Assembly: GCA_021845725.1 (NCBI GenBank)
Contig: JAJZVL010000009.1
Location: 878-64,877, forward strand
Length of the DNA: 64,000 bases
Direction: 5' to 3'
Source of the DNA: Actinomycetes bacterium
Lineage (GTDB): Bacteria > Actinomycetota > Acidimicrobiia > Acidimicrobiales > RAAP-2
This document shows, piece by piece, positions 52,853-61,151 of this stretch. Within the stretch, counting starts at the first letter, position 1, and each line of letters opens with the position of its first letter. The position numbers and the translations under genes are program-made. Below the pieces are notes generated by a model. It was not told the origin of the DNA. It worked only from the letters and a program-made list of their open reading frames with translations, and did no database searches.

Positions 52853-54142
52853 GTGAGCGAGCTGGTCGCACAGCCACGCTCTCGTGGCTACCTGCGGCTG
52901 CTGCTCGCGCTCTTGGTCCCTTCCGCCTTGTTCAACTCGTACGACGCGGAACTGCGCGCGGTCCTCCTCACCCAGCTGAAGGCGTCGTTCCACGTGGGGA
53001 CCGCTGCCATCGGCATCGCCAACATCCCGATCGGCTCCGGGCAGTTCGTCGCCTTCCTGGTGGTCCTGGCTGCCGACCGGATCGGCAGGCGACCCATCCT
53101 CATGTGGTCCATCCTCGGCTACACGGTCTTCACGACGCTCACCGCGGTGTCGTGGAACCTGTGGTCGTTCGCCGCCTTCCAGTTCGGTGCTCAGGTGTTC
53201 ATCGGAGCCGAGTTCGGCGTCGCGGTGACGCTGCTGGCCGAGGAGGTCCCGCCCGAGCGGCGCGGTCGCTTCCTGTCGTGGCTGCTCCTCGTCAGCCCTC
53301 TCGGCGCAGTGCTTGCGGGCCTGCTGGTCGCAGTGGGTTTCCTCGACAACCCGATCGGCTGGCGGGCGTTCTTCCTTCTCGCAGCCATTCCCTTGCTCGT
53401 GGTCGCGTTCGCGAGGCGCCGATTGCAAGAGAGCCACGCGTACCTGCTCGCCGCGCAAGCTCGCGCTGGGCTCCCGCGACGGTCGGCTCGCCAGGTGGTC
53501 GCAGGTGCGTTCACGATCTGGCGCGGCGCGCCGCGTCCGCGCGCGCTCGCGGTCGGCTCCATCGCCTTCCTCCAGGGGCTGGCGTCGGCCGCTGCCGTCG
53601 GATGGTGGACCTACTACGCCGAGCACGAACGTCACTTCGGCACCGGTACCGCCGGGACCTTCTTCGCCGTCGCAGCCCTCGTCAGCGTGACCGGCTACCT
53701 GGCCTGCGGTCGGATGATGGATCGCCTCGGACGGCGACCTACGAGCATCGTCTACACGCTGGGTGCGGTCGGCTGTGCGGTGGTCACCTTCGAGGTGGCT
53801 GACCGCTGGGTGATGCTGCCGTTCCTCATCGGGACTGCGTTCTTCGGCGTGGGCATTGCGCCCGTGCTCTCCGCGTTCGCCACCGAGCTGTTCTCGACTG
53901 ATGTCCGGGCACAGGCCTCCGCGTGGATCAGGAACGGATTCGGCAACACGGGCTCGGTCCTCGGACCCGCCCTCGTCGGGATCCTCGGGGCGAGCACGGC
54001 ACCGCTTCACAGCATCGGCACCGCCGTCATTGCCCTTGCACTGCTCTTCCTCGTGGCTGTGCCGATCGTGATCTGGGCAATCCCCGAGACGCGGGATGAG
54101 TCGCTCGACAGGCCCGTCTCGACGTGCGAGCAGAGGGCGTGA
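52853..54142 (+). CDS. MFS transporter, sugar/aromatic-acid porter type
   Basis: 429 residues and 12 membrane helices. The loop 2-3 motif is ADRIGRRPILMWSI and its repeat RMMDRLGRRPTSIVYT; EEVPPERRGRFLSW after helix 4 and ELFSTDVRAQASAWIRNGFGNTGSVLGP after helix 10 are typical of the metabolite:H+ symporter and sugar porter branches. GTG 52853. No neighbouring catabolic genes suggest a substrate. Convergent with the PglY-PglZ fusion gene. Confidence 0.85.
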   Translation: MSELVAQPRSRGYLRLLLALLVPSALFNSYDAELRAVLLTQLKASFHVGTAAIGIANIPIGSGQFVAFLVVLAADRIGRRPILMWSILGYTVFTTLTAVSWNLWSFAAFQFGAQVFIGAEFGVAVTLLAEEVPPERRGRFLSWLLLVSPLGAVLAGLLVAVGFLDNPIGWRAFFLLAAIPLLVVAFARRRLQESHAYLLAAQARAGLPRRSARQVVAGAFTIWRGAPRPRALAVGSIAFLQGLASAAAVGWWTYYAEHERHFGTGTAGTFFAVAALVSVTGYLACGRMMDRLGRRPTSIVYTLGAVGCAVVTFEVADRWVMLPFLIGTAFFGVGIAPVLSAFATELFSTDVRAQASAWIRNGFGNTGSVLGPALVGILGASTAPLHSIGTAVIALALLFLVAVPIVIWAIPETRDESLDRPVSTCEQRA

Positions 54143-54330
54143 TGCGTTCGCTCGGGGTGTGAGACGAACAGGGCGCCCGGTGCCTGGGAGGGGGTGAACC
54201 CGACGCTCCTTGGCACAGTGGCTCGCACGATCGGCGGCCAGACCGTCCACCAGGTCACCTACGCCGGCTGGCCGCCCTGCCGTTTCTCGCTCGGCGAGGT
54301 GGCGGGCGATACCGCTGACCCACCCGGGCG

Positions 54331-57300
54331 CTACGGCGCCCTGTGGGGCCGCTGGCGGGCTCCGGCGACGATGACGGGCACCACGCACTCTTCGAGCGAC
54401 GTTCCGCCGTGCACGTACCGGCCCTCTGGCCCGCGACCCCACGAGAGGTTCTCGCGGAACCCGTGGTCGGCGAGGACCACGAAGGGAACGTCGTCGGGGA
54501 GCGCTGCGAGGGAGGGGAGCACGCGGCGCTCCAGACCTGACACGGCGTCGGCCAGGAGCGCTGCAAGCTCGGCCGAGGTGCGATGCAGTCGTTCGTCGAC
54601 GGCGGTCGCCACCGCGATGGAGAGCGGGGGACCGCCGCTCCACAGCTCTCGCAGCGCGCTTGCGTGGTAGTCGCGGTCTGCCCCCGAGAGCACGGCCGTC
54701 TCGTACCCGAGGTGCGCGAACGGCGCGCACGCGTTGGGCTGTCCGGCGATGTCCGAGGGAGATGAGGGCCCCGTCCCCCGCACCGACCCCGTCCCCCGCG
54801 CCGACCCCGTCCCCCGCGCCGACCCTGCCGAGCCTGCCGGGGCGGGCACCCCCGACGCCATGGCGGCAAGTGCCTCGGCGGTCCGGGTCGGCGCAGGCAC
54901 GACCGCCCAGTGGCGGGTGATCACCCGGCCCGGCAGCACCCCTGCCAGGCGCGCGGCCAGCTCTGCACCGAGGTCGGCTCGCAGCGCGTCGACGAGGAGG
55001 ACCGCGACGCGCCCGTGCGTGCGCAGCAGCGGCTCGACCACGCGGCGGCCGACGTCCCACACCATGAGGCATCCCGGGAAGCCGCTTGCCGCGTAGCGGT
55101 CGAACGCCTCGTTCGCCTGGGCGAGGAGCCGCGCGGCGCCGTCTCGCACCTGCGCGACGGCGGCAGGGTCGGCGAGCGACCCCGACGATGCGGCGAGCTC
55201 GGCTCTGCTCACCAGCCAGGGAACGCACACGGCGTGCGACGCGTACACGTCCTCGACGAGCTCGGCGGCGGATGCGGTCGGGAGCCGCCGCTCCACCTCT
55301 GCCAAGTGCTCCGCCGCCTCGAGCACGTAGGACAGGGCAGCGAGCTCTGTTGCGTCGACGAGCGCGTGTGCAGCGGCGACGGCTCCTACGTCGAGGCAGC
55401 CGAGACGCGTCACGAGCTGCCAGTCGCCGGCTATACGGCGCACCAGCGCGTCGGTAGCGAGCCGGAGCGGGTAGCGGAGCAGTGCCTCGGAACGCAGGAG
55501 GTCGAGTGCGTCTCGAGCGCTGGAATGCTCGAGGTCCAGCGCGGTGGCGATCTGGTTACCGAGGACGGTGCCTTCGCTCGCGCGCCGATCGAGCTCGGCG
55601 AGCTCGGCGAGCGCGCCAGGATCGCCCAGCGCGGCGCGTGCGGCTTCTCGGACGCGCACGGGGTCGGCCAGGAGGGCGGCGGGCAACCACGGTGGCGGCG
55701 CGGGCCGGCCCGCCCACCACGCCGCCAGCCACAACGTGTCGGCGCCTTGCGCCGCGGGGAGGAGCGCTGCGACCGAAGGCCACCGTTCGGCCACGAGCGC
55801 GACGGTGCTCGACGGGTCGCTCCGCGTGCTCCTACCCACAGCGTCCCCGAATCCTGGTTCTCGGGCCCCGAACGCGGCGGTCTCGTCGGCCTTGTGCGCG
55901 GTGGGCCCGGGGGTGTGCCCAAGCCCTCCGAAGAGCGCCTCGGCGCTGTCGCGCACCTCGACGAACCCGCTGGGCGGGACGTCGCCAGCAGGGTCCACCC
56001 ATGCTTCGAGCAGTTCGAGAAGCCGGCGTTTCGGGTAGCGCCGGCCGATCAGGTCTTCGCGCAGCGCCGCCAGGTCACGGGTGACGACGAGCTGGCTCCC
56101 GGCGAGCACGTCGCGGATCGTTCGCTGGAGCTCGTGTTCGAGCAGGCCGGCGATGGTGCCGAGCGCGGCGTCGTCTCCTGGTGCATTGCCTGGCGCGCCG
56201 TCGCCTGGCGCGCGGTCGCCTGGCGGCGTGCCTTCTGCCCAGCGCGCGGCCAGGGAGAGGAGCTGGCGCAGGTCGGCGGCGAGCTCGGCGCGCCCGATGG
56301 ACTCGAGGTCGGTGGCCGCGGCCTCCAGCCGGTCCCGGCGCTCGGCGGCCGAGAGCTCGGCGAGGTGCTCCGCCACGCCACGCTCGGCGAGAGCCACGAG
56401 GCCCGCCTGGTCGACGACCGGTGCGGGTTCCCCCAGGCGCAACCCGCACGAGCACACGGGGCGCCACAGCAGCTCCTGGTCGAGGCGACGAGTGCAAGGC
56501 GTCGGCACCGCAACAGCCAGCGCCCGGTCGATCTTCACCCGGTCGTCGGGGACCGCCACGGCTCCGATCGACGAGAGCGCGCTGAGTGCACGGTAGGCGG
56601 GAGTGGAGCGGACTGCCTGGACGTGCGCGGGTCCTGCTGCGGCGTAGTGGCGCTCGTGGGCCTCCTGGTACACGGCGAGGTACGCGCTGCGCAGCTCGCG
56701 CACCGCGCTGAACAGCTCGGCGGTCCTGTCCTCGGCGGCGAGGCGGAGCACGTCGCCGAGCAGCTCGCGCGCGCTGGCGTGCAGGGTGAGCAGCGCCGTG
56801 TGGTCGTCTGGGAGCTGCAGGTCGGGATGGGTCAGGTACGCCGCGGCCTCGTTCACGCGACGCAGGTCATCTCGGAAGAAGCGAGCCAGCCGGGTGATCC
56901 GGCGCGAGGCAGCGAGCAGGGACTCGGGGGTGTCGACGGCGGCGACGAGCGCGCGCAGCCCGGCCGCCGCGGACGGCACCCCGCTGGTTGCCTCCACGAC
57001 ATCACGGATCTCGGCTGCATCTGCGAGCACGGGCGCCATGTCGGCCTCTCCGAGGGCAGGGATCTCCGCGACGGCACGCAGCCCTTCGGCGACCTGGGCC
57101 AGCTCTTCCCGGCGCGCCTCCAGCCATGCCTGCGCGTATTGCCACGCGACCCGCTGGGTCGCCGCGGTCCACGGGTCGAGCGGTCCCGGTCCGATGACCG
57201 GTCCCAGCTGGGCGGCCATGTCGCGCACCGCCTGCTCGACGAGCTCGCCCGCAGCGAGACGGTCGCTCGGGGTGACCGCGAGGAAGGGGTCAACGAGCCG

Positions 57301-59775
57301 CTTGCGTCCCCGGAGCACCTCGACGAGGCCGGTTGCCGCACAGGCGTTGAGAACGAGCACCGACTCAGGTGCGCTGAGCCCCAGAGGGCCGGCGGCCAGC
57401 TCGGAGACCGCGTCTGCTGCGAGGACCATCTCTCCGTCGCCGACGATCCGGAGCAGCTCGGCGACAGCAGGGCTGCGCACCGGGTCGGGCGCGATCGTCG
57501 CCCCGTCGCGGCGCGAGCGGGCGAGCCCGAGTGGCACCAGGTACCCGTCGACGAGCGGCCGCAGCTGGCTCATGGCTGCGGGCGGAACCCGTCCGAGCGG
57601 GATGACCTCGTGCACCAGGCGCTGGAGCAGCCGCTCGCCGACGAGCTCGCCGCGCGGGGCGACCTCGGCGTGCAACGGGTGCAGGCGCGACAGCAGCGGG
57701 TCGGCGAGCCGCGGCAGCTGCCGTTCGAAGGCGAGGCCGGCGAGGGAGGGCAGGTCGAGGTCGGGCGACCCCAGGAGGTCGCCGTCCCGAGGCGGCGGGT
57801 AGACGAGAGACCCGTCGAAGTAGAGGCGCCGGAGCAGCTCGCGCGCGATGGCGGCGTCTGCCTCGCATGCCTGCTCGCCGGCGGTGACGAGATCGGCGAG
57901 CCCCGCTCGGCGAGCCTCTTCGAGCACCTGACGGCGGGCGTGGAGATCGAGCAGGGTGTCGTGCTCGGCGTCGGTCGGACAGGCGGGGACCCACACGGCG
58001 ATCCGGCGCGTGCTGGCGGCAGCCGCCTCGGCTGCGCCTGCCGCTTCGGCCGCGTCGACTGCGCTGAGCTCTGGCTCGGCCACGACGAGGCAGCCCTCGG
58101 CACCCGCGGCAACCGCGTGGGTCGCCATCGTCTCGGCGTCGCCGGCCGAGAGCTCGGTGAGCCGGGCCGTCTCGACGACCAGCGACCGCAAGGTGTTCTG
58201 CCAGAGCAGCTCTCGCCGGGAGGGCCCGAGCTGGCCGAGGGTGTCGAGCGGGAGCGTCGGGGTCGAGCCGAGGTCCGCGAGGGTCGCGACGAGCCGTCGG
58301 TCCGAGCGGTGCACCTCTGCTCGCGCCTCAGCGACGCGTGCGGCGAACACCAGTCCGGCGTCGGCTCCTGCGTCGGCTTCGTACGTACGCGGCGGACCAG
58401 GATGGGTGACGACGTAGGCGCCTCGCTCGACGGTCGCCCGCAGGACGGCCGTCTCGAGGTAGGCGGCGTTCAGGGAGGGGTCCACGTCGCTGACCCGGGC
58501 TTGGAGCATGTCTGCCAGCTCGGCAGCGCTGCGAGGCCGCTCGAGGGGCGACGCGGCGAGGAGCACGAGGAGCTTCACCGTCCGCAATGCGAGCTCGCGG
58601 TCATCGGGCTCGAACAGCTCGTCGAGCGAGCGCTCGTAGTAGGGGACGACCGTGCCTGCGAGGCGCGCCGTCTCCTGGCGCTCGTGGAGACGGGATGTGA
58701 AGTGGTCGTAGACGAGGTCGGGCGTGACCAGCTCGAGGCACGATCTGTCGAGTGCTGCGCGGACGCTCCGGCACACGAAGTCCACGACGCCGCGTTGCTG
58801 GGAGAGCAGGAAGCGGAGCCCCTCGAGCAGCCGCAGGGTCTCGGGGTGCAACGGGTAGCAGCGGGCGAAGGTCTCGTAGCCCACCGGGCTCGAGGGGAAG
58901 GCGGTGCACAGGGCTTCGTGCGCTGCGCGGACCCACTGCTCGGCACCCGGCCGGAGCCGGATGAGGCGCCCGTGCACGAGATCTTCGACGTGGCGCATGG
59001 AGAGCGTGAGGCTCGGCCGGTAGCGGTCGCGGATGCGGCCGAGCTCGCGCTGGCTGATGTTCGCCACCTCCTCGATGCTCTCCTGGAGCGCACCGACGAC
59101 CGTCACGGGGTGCTGGCGGGTCCACTCGCCGATGAACTGGAGGAAGCGGAGGTCCTCGGTCAGCTCCGGACCCTGCTTCGCGCGGAGGAACTCACTCAGC
59201 TCGTCGATCAGGAGGACCAGCCCGGCGTGGCCCGCGCGACGCGCGGCGTCGAAGAGGTCTTCCCACGCGGCCGCACGGTCGTCGGCCGGTGCTGGCGGTG
59301 CCATGCCGAGAGCGCGCCAGGCGCGTTCGGCCACGACGTCCTCGAGACGCGCCTGGGCTCGGTACTCGACGAGCGGCACTGCGACTGCGAGCGAGGGCGC
59401 GACCGACGCGGCGCGTCGCCGGAGATCCTCGTCCCAGCCCGCAAGCCCGGAGGCCATGGCCCTGTGCGGATCGGCGAGGAGCTCGGCCAGTGCGGCGAGG
59501 AAGTGCGACTTGCCCGACCCGAAAGGGCCAACGACGAAGAACCCCGCGCCGGCCGCCGCTCGATCACCGGCCGCGTCACCGGCCGCGTCGAGCACTGCAG
59601 CCAAGCTGCCTGCGACGTCGCCGGTGAGGACCAGCTCGGCCAGGCGGCCAGGTCTGCCGTCGAGCCGCACGACGGTCTCCGTGTCGGCGACCTCGATGAC
59701 GCCGTCGAGGACGGGCACTCCCGTGGGAACGGCCGCGCCTGGCGTCTTCAGTCCAGCCGCCCGCCCAGCGGTCAT
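54331..59775 (-). CDS. PglY/BrxC-like ATPase fused to PglZ phosphatase domain
   Basis: 1,814 residues. N-terminus: large P-loop ATPase of the BrxC/PglY (DUF6079-like) kind, with Walker A VVGPFGSGKSHFLAAL (83-90), Walker B LVLLIDELSEFL (187-197), VVGALQESIEEVA as sensor region, then a long helical region and a CxC element (RPVCSCGLRLGEP). C-terminus (about 1560-1814): PglZ alkaline-phosphatase-like domain, with LLVDALRADLGAEL, APTRTAEALAAM, FVVLADHGF and RYVHGGTSLEECVVPVIV, which supply the metal ligands and catalytic Thr. Gly/Arg- and Pro/Gly-rich linkers occur, encoded by 15-18-bp tandem repeats. In BREX/Pgl these are separate subunits. ATG 59775 lies 10 nt after the TPR gene stop. No pglX, pglW or brxA is present. 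A defence role is inferred. Confidence 0.85.
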   Translation of the reverse strand: MTAGRAAGLKTPGAAVPTGVPVLDGVIEVADTETVVRLDGRPGRLAELVLTGDVAGSLAAVLDAAGDAAGDRAAAGAGFFVVGPFGSGKSHFLAALAELLADPHRAMASGLAGWDEDLRRRAASVAPSLAVAVPLVEYRAQARLEDVVAERAWRALGMAPPAPADDRAAAWEDLFDAARRAGHAGLVLLIDELSEFLRAKQGPELTEDLRFLQFIGEWTRQHPVTVVGALQESIEEVANISQRELGRIRDRYRPSLTLSMRHVEDLVHGRLIRLRPGAEQWVRAAHEALCTAFPSSPVGYETFARCYPLHPETLRLLEGLRFLLSQQRGVVDFVCRSVRAALDRSCLELVTPDLVYDHFTSRLHERQETARLAGTVVPYYERSLDELFEPDDRELALRTVKLLVLLAASPLERPRSAAELADMLQARVSDVDPSLNAAYLETAVLRATVERGAYVVTHPGPPRTYEADAGADAGLVFAARVAEARAEVHRSDRRLVATLADLGSTPTLPLDTLGQLGPSRRELLWQNTLRSLVVETARLTELSAGDAETMATHAVAAGAEGCLVVAEPELSAVDAAEAAGAAEAAAASTRRIAVWVPACPTDAEHDTLLDLHARRQVLEEARRAGLADLVTAGEQACEADAAIARELLRRLYFDGSLVYPPPRDGDLLGSPDLDLPSLAGLAFERQLPRLADPLLSRLHPLHAEVAPRGELVGERLLQRLVHEVIPLGRVPPAAMSQLRPLVDGYLVPLGLARSRRDGATIAPDPVRSPAVAELLRIVGDGEMVLAADAVSELAAGPLGLSAPESVLVLNACAATGLVEVLRGRKRLVDPFLAVTPSDRLAAGELVEQAVRDMAAQLGPVIGPGPLDPWTAATQRVAWQYAQAWLEARREELAQVAEGLRAVAEIPALGEADMAPVLADAAEIRDVVEATSGVPSAAAGLRALVAAVDTPESLLAASRRITRLARFFRDDLRRVNEAAAYLTHPDLQLPDDHTALLTLHASARELLGDVLRLAAEDRTAELFSAVRELRSAYLAVYQEAHERHYAAAGPAHVQAVRSTPAYRALSALSSIGAVAVPDDRVKIDRALAVAVPTPCTRRLDQELLWRPVCSCGLRLGEPAPVVDQAGLVALAERGVAEHLAELSAAERRDRLEAAATDLESIGRAELAADLRQLLSLAARWAEGTPPGDRAPGDGAPGNAPGDDAALGTIAGLLEHELQRTIRDVLAGSQLVVTRDLAALREDLIGRRYPKRRLLELLEAWVDPAGDVPPSGFVEVRDSAEALFGGLGHTPGPTAHKADETAAFGAREPGFGDAVGRSTRSDPSSTVALVAERWPSVAALLPAAQGADTLWLAAWWAGRPAPPPWLPAALLADPVRVREAARAALGDPGALAELAELDRRASEGTVLGNQIATALDLEHSSARDALDLLRSEALLRYPLRLATDALVRRIAGDWQLVTRLGCLDVGAVAAAHALVDATELAALSYVLEAAEHLAEVERRLPTASAAELVEDVYASHAVCVPWLVSRAELAASSGSLADPAAVAQVRDGAARLLAQANEAFDRYAASGFPGCLMVWDVGRRVVEPLLRTHGRVAVLLVDALRADLGAELAARLAGVLPGRVITRHWAVVPAPTRTAEALAAMASGVPAPAGSAGSARGTGSARGTGSVRGTGPSSPSDIAGQPNACAPFAHLGYETAVLSGADRDYHASALRELWSGGPPLSIAVATAVDERLHRTSAELAALLADAVSGLERRVLPSLAALPDDVPFVVLADHGFRENLSWGRGPEGRYVHGGTSLEECVVPVIVAGARQRPHRAP
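54773..54826 (-). repeat. 18-bp tandem repeat in PglZ-domain linker
   Basis: Three units of gtcccccgcgccgacccc (54773-54790, 54791-54808, 54809-54826; one or two changes) encode the GSxRGT repeats inside the PglZ domain. A similar 15-bp repeat at about 56190-56230 encodes PGDRAPGDGAPG in the ATPase part. Confidence 0.8.
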
Positions 59776-59785
59776 CGATGCCGCC

Positions 59786-60817
59786 TCACGGCGTGCCGGG
59801 CGTCGAGCCGGCGTCGGCGACGGGAGGAGCGCCGGCGTCACCAGCGGCATCGGGGGCGGGCACCGGTAGCTTGCGCAGCTCCGCGTAGACGGCGCCGCGG
59901 CGGCTCCCCGCATGAGGCAGGAGTCCTTCGAGCGTCCGGCGCAGCTCCTCGAGCGCCCCCCGGCGGTGCTGGAGGTGCACGTAGGTCTTGAAGAGGACGA
60001 GGTCGTGGGGGTCCTCGAGCAGGCACGACCCGAGCACCGCTGCCGCCTCGTCCAGCCTGCCGGCCCGACGGAGCGCGAAGCCCTGCATCTTGCGTGCGTA
60101 CCGGTCGCCGGTGCGCCCGGCCCGCTCCTGCCATGCGGCGGCCGCAGCGTCTTCGTCGCCCGCCTCCGAGCGCAGCCGCGCGAGCACCGCGGTGAGGTGC
60201 GGGTTGGCGGCTCCAGCGCTCTTGTGGAGCACCGCCGCTTCCTTCGCCCGCCGCTCGGGAGGCAGCCGGAGCAGGCGAACCTCGCAGAGCTTGGCGTACG
60301 CCCACTGGTCTTCCCCCGAGCGCTCGAGGGCGCGGGCGTACATGGTCTCCGCGACGTCCAGTCGCCCTTCGCGCCGCTCGATGTCCCCGAGGAGCGTCCA
60401 GGCTGCCGTGGCGGCGTCGTCGCGCTCGATCGCCTGCGCTGCAGCGCCCCGGGCGCCGGTGACGTCGCCGAGCCGGAGGCGCGCCCGCCCGAGCTGGACC
60501 AGGGTCCACGTCCCGCGGTCGCCGAGCGCGTCGGCATCCTGGTAGCTGCGCGCCGCATCGCGGAAGCGGCCCTCGCGGTAGGCGAGGTCGCCTCGGAGCC
60601 GCGCAGTGAAGGCGGTCGTCCCCGCCTCTGCTTCTGCGCGGTCGAGCGCCGCGGCGGCCTCCTCGAAGCGTCCCCGCCGCAGCTGGACGTCTGCCAGCTG
60701 AGCCAACGCGGCCGGGTGCGGGTGCGCGCCGAGGATCCCCTCGAGCGCGATGACCGCGGCATCGAGGTCGCCGGCTCGCTTCAGCTGGAGCACGTGACCG
60801 AGATCCGGCGCTGGCAC
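59786..60817 (-). CDS. TPR-repeat protein, partner of PglY-PglZ fusion
   Basis: About 343 residues made almost wholly of tetratricopeptide-like helix pairs (ALAQLADVQLRRGRFEEAAAALDRAEAEAG, LRGDLAYREGRFRDAARSYQDA, WTLLGDIERREGRLDVAETMYARALE, GFALRRAGRLDEAAAVLGSCL, VHLQHRRGALEELRRTLEGLL), with a Pro/Ala/Asp-rich tail. No signal peptide. It is 10 nt upstream of the fusion gene and surely co-transcribed, suggesting a scaffold or regulatory subunit. GTG 60817 (or 60823) has no ribosome binding site; a TACACT -10-like box ends just before it, so a leaderless transcript is likely. Confidence 0.78.
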   Translation of the reverse strand: MPAPDLGHVLQLKRAGDLDAAVIALEGILGAHPHPAALAQLADVQLRRGRFEEAAAALDRAEAEAGTTAFTARLRGDLAYREGRFRDAARSYQDADALGDRGTWTLVQLGRARLRLGDVTGARGAAAQAIERDDAATAAWTLLGDIERREGRLDVAETMYARALERSGEDQWAYAKLCEVRLLRLPPERRAKEAAVLHKSAGAANPHLTAVLARLRSEAGDEDAAAAAWQERAGRTGDRYARKMQGFALRRAGRLDEAAAVLGSCLLEDPHDLVLFKTYVHLQHRRGALEELRRTLEGLLPHAGSRRGAVYAELRKLPVPAPDAAGDAGAPPVADAGSTPGTP

Positions 60818-60824
60818 GCACACG

Positions 60825-60830
60825 AGTGTA
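60825..60830 (-). promoter_or_regulatory. -10-like box for leaderless TPR-pglYZ transcript
   Basis: On the - strand TACACT occupies 60830-60825, followed by c-GTG-TGC-GTG. Transcription starting 6-7 nt downstream would begin at or near GTG 60817, consistent with the missing ribosome binding site. Confidence 0.35.
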
Positions 60831-60885
60831 CGGGGCACGAGCAGGGACCAGGGGCAGGGCTGGATGTGTGGGAAGTCGTGGTACC

Positions 60886-60902
60886 ATACCACATGGGGGT
60901 AT
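60886..60902. promoter_or_regulatory. CsoR-like operator between TPR gene and copZ
   Basis: ATACCACATGGGGGTAT is an imperfect palindrome of the TACC...GGTA type bound by copper-sensing CsoR repressors. An overlapping perfect repeat GTGGTA-CCA-TACCAC covers 60878-60892. It lies 36 bp before copZ in the 120-bp divergent gap; csoR is the third gene of that operon. Confidence 0.6.
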
Positions 60903-60937
60903 TGATCGAGCCACAGCAGCAGACCAAGGAGCGCACC

Positions 60938-61141
60938 ATGCCGGAGACCGCCACGTTCACCGTGCCGGGGATGTCCTGTGAGCACTGCACGAGGGCGGTG
61001 AGCGACGCCCTCTCGTCGGTACCGGGCGTGCACTCGGTCGAGGTCGACCTCGACACGAAGCTCGTCAGGGTCCAAGGAGATGGTCTCGACGACCCGGCAC
61101 TGCGGGCCGCCATCGAAGAAGCCGGGTACGAGGCACAGTGA
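60938..61141 (+). CDS. copZ: Copper chaperone CopZ (HMA domain)
   Basis: 67 residues: a single heavy-metal-associated domain with the copper-binding motif GMSCEHCT (CxxC) and ferredoxin-like strands ([38 protein letters not shown]). It carries Cu(I) to the CopA ATPase encoded next. AAGGAG lies 6 nt before ATG 60938. First gene of copZ-copA-csoR. Confidence 0.92.
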   Translation: MPETATFTVPGMSCEHCTRAVSDALSSVPGVHSVEVDLDTKLVRVQGDGLDDPALRAAIEEAGYEAQ

Positions 61142-61151
61142 CGGAGATCTG

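Noticed and set aside
54773-54826. Tandem repeat considered as a CRISPR-like array
   Set aside because: 18-bp units are contiguous without spacers and keep the reading frame of the linker, so it is a coding minisatellite.
52499-55228. 909-codon - frame across MFS and PglZ ends
   Set aside because: Antisense to the MFS gene and out of frame with the fusion gene; composition is low complexity.
54910-59991. A 1,693-codon open frame on the + strand
   Set aside because: It is the antisense shadow of the PglY-PglZ fusion gene. It lacks domain motifs, is Arg/Gly-rich, and high GC keeps antisense frames open.
59776-60762. N-terminal extension of the PglY-PglZ frame by 329 codons
   Set aside because: That stretch overlaps the TPR gene out of frame and is Arg/Ser-rich noise. 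The conserved protein begins at ATG 59775 just after the TPR stop.
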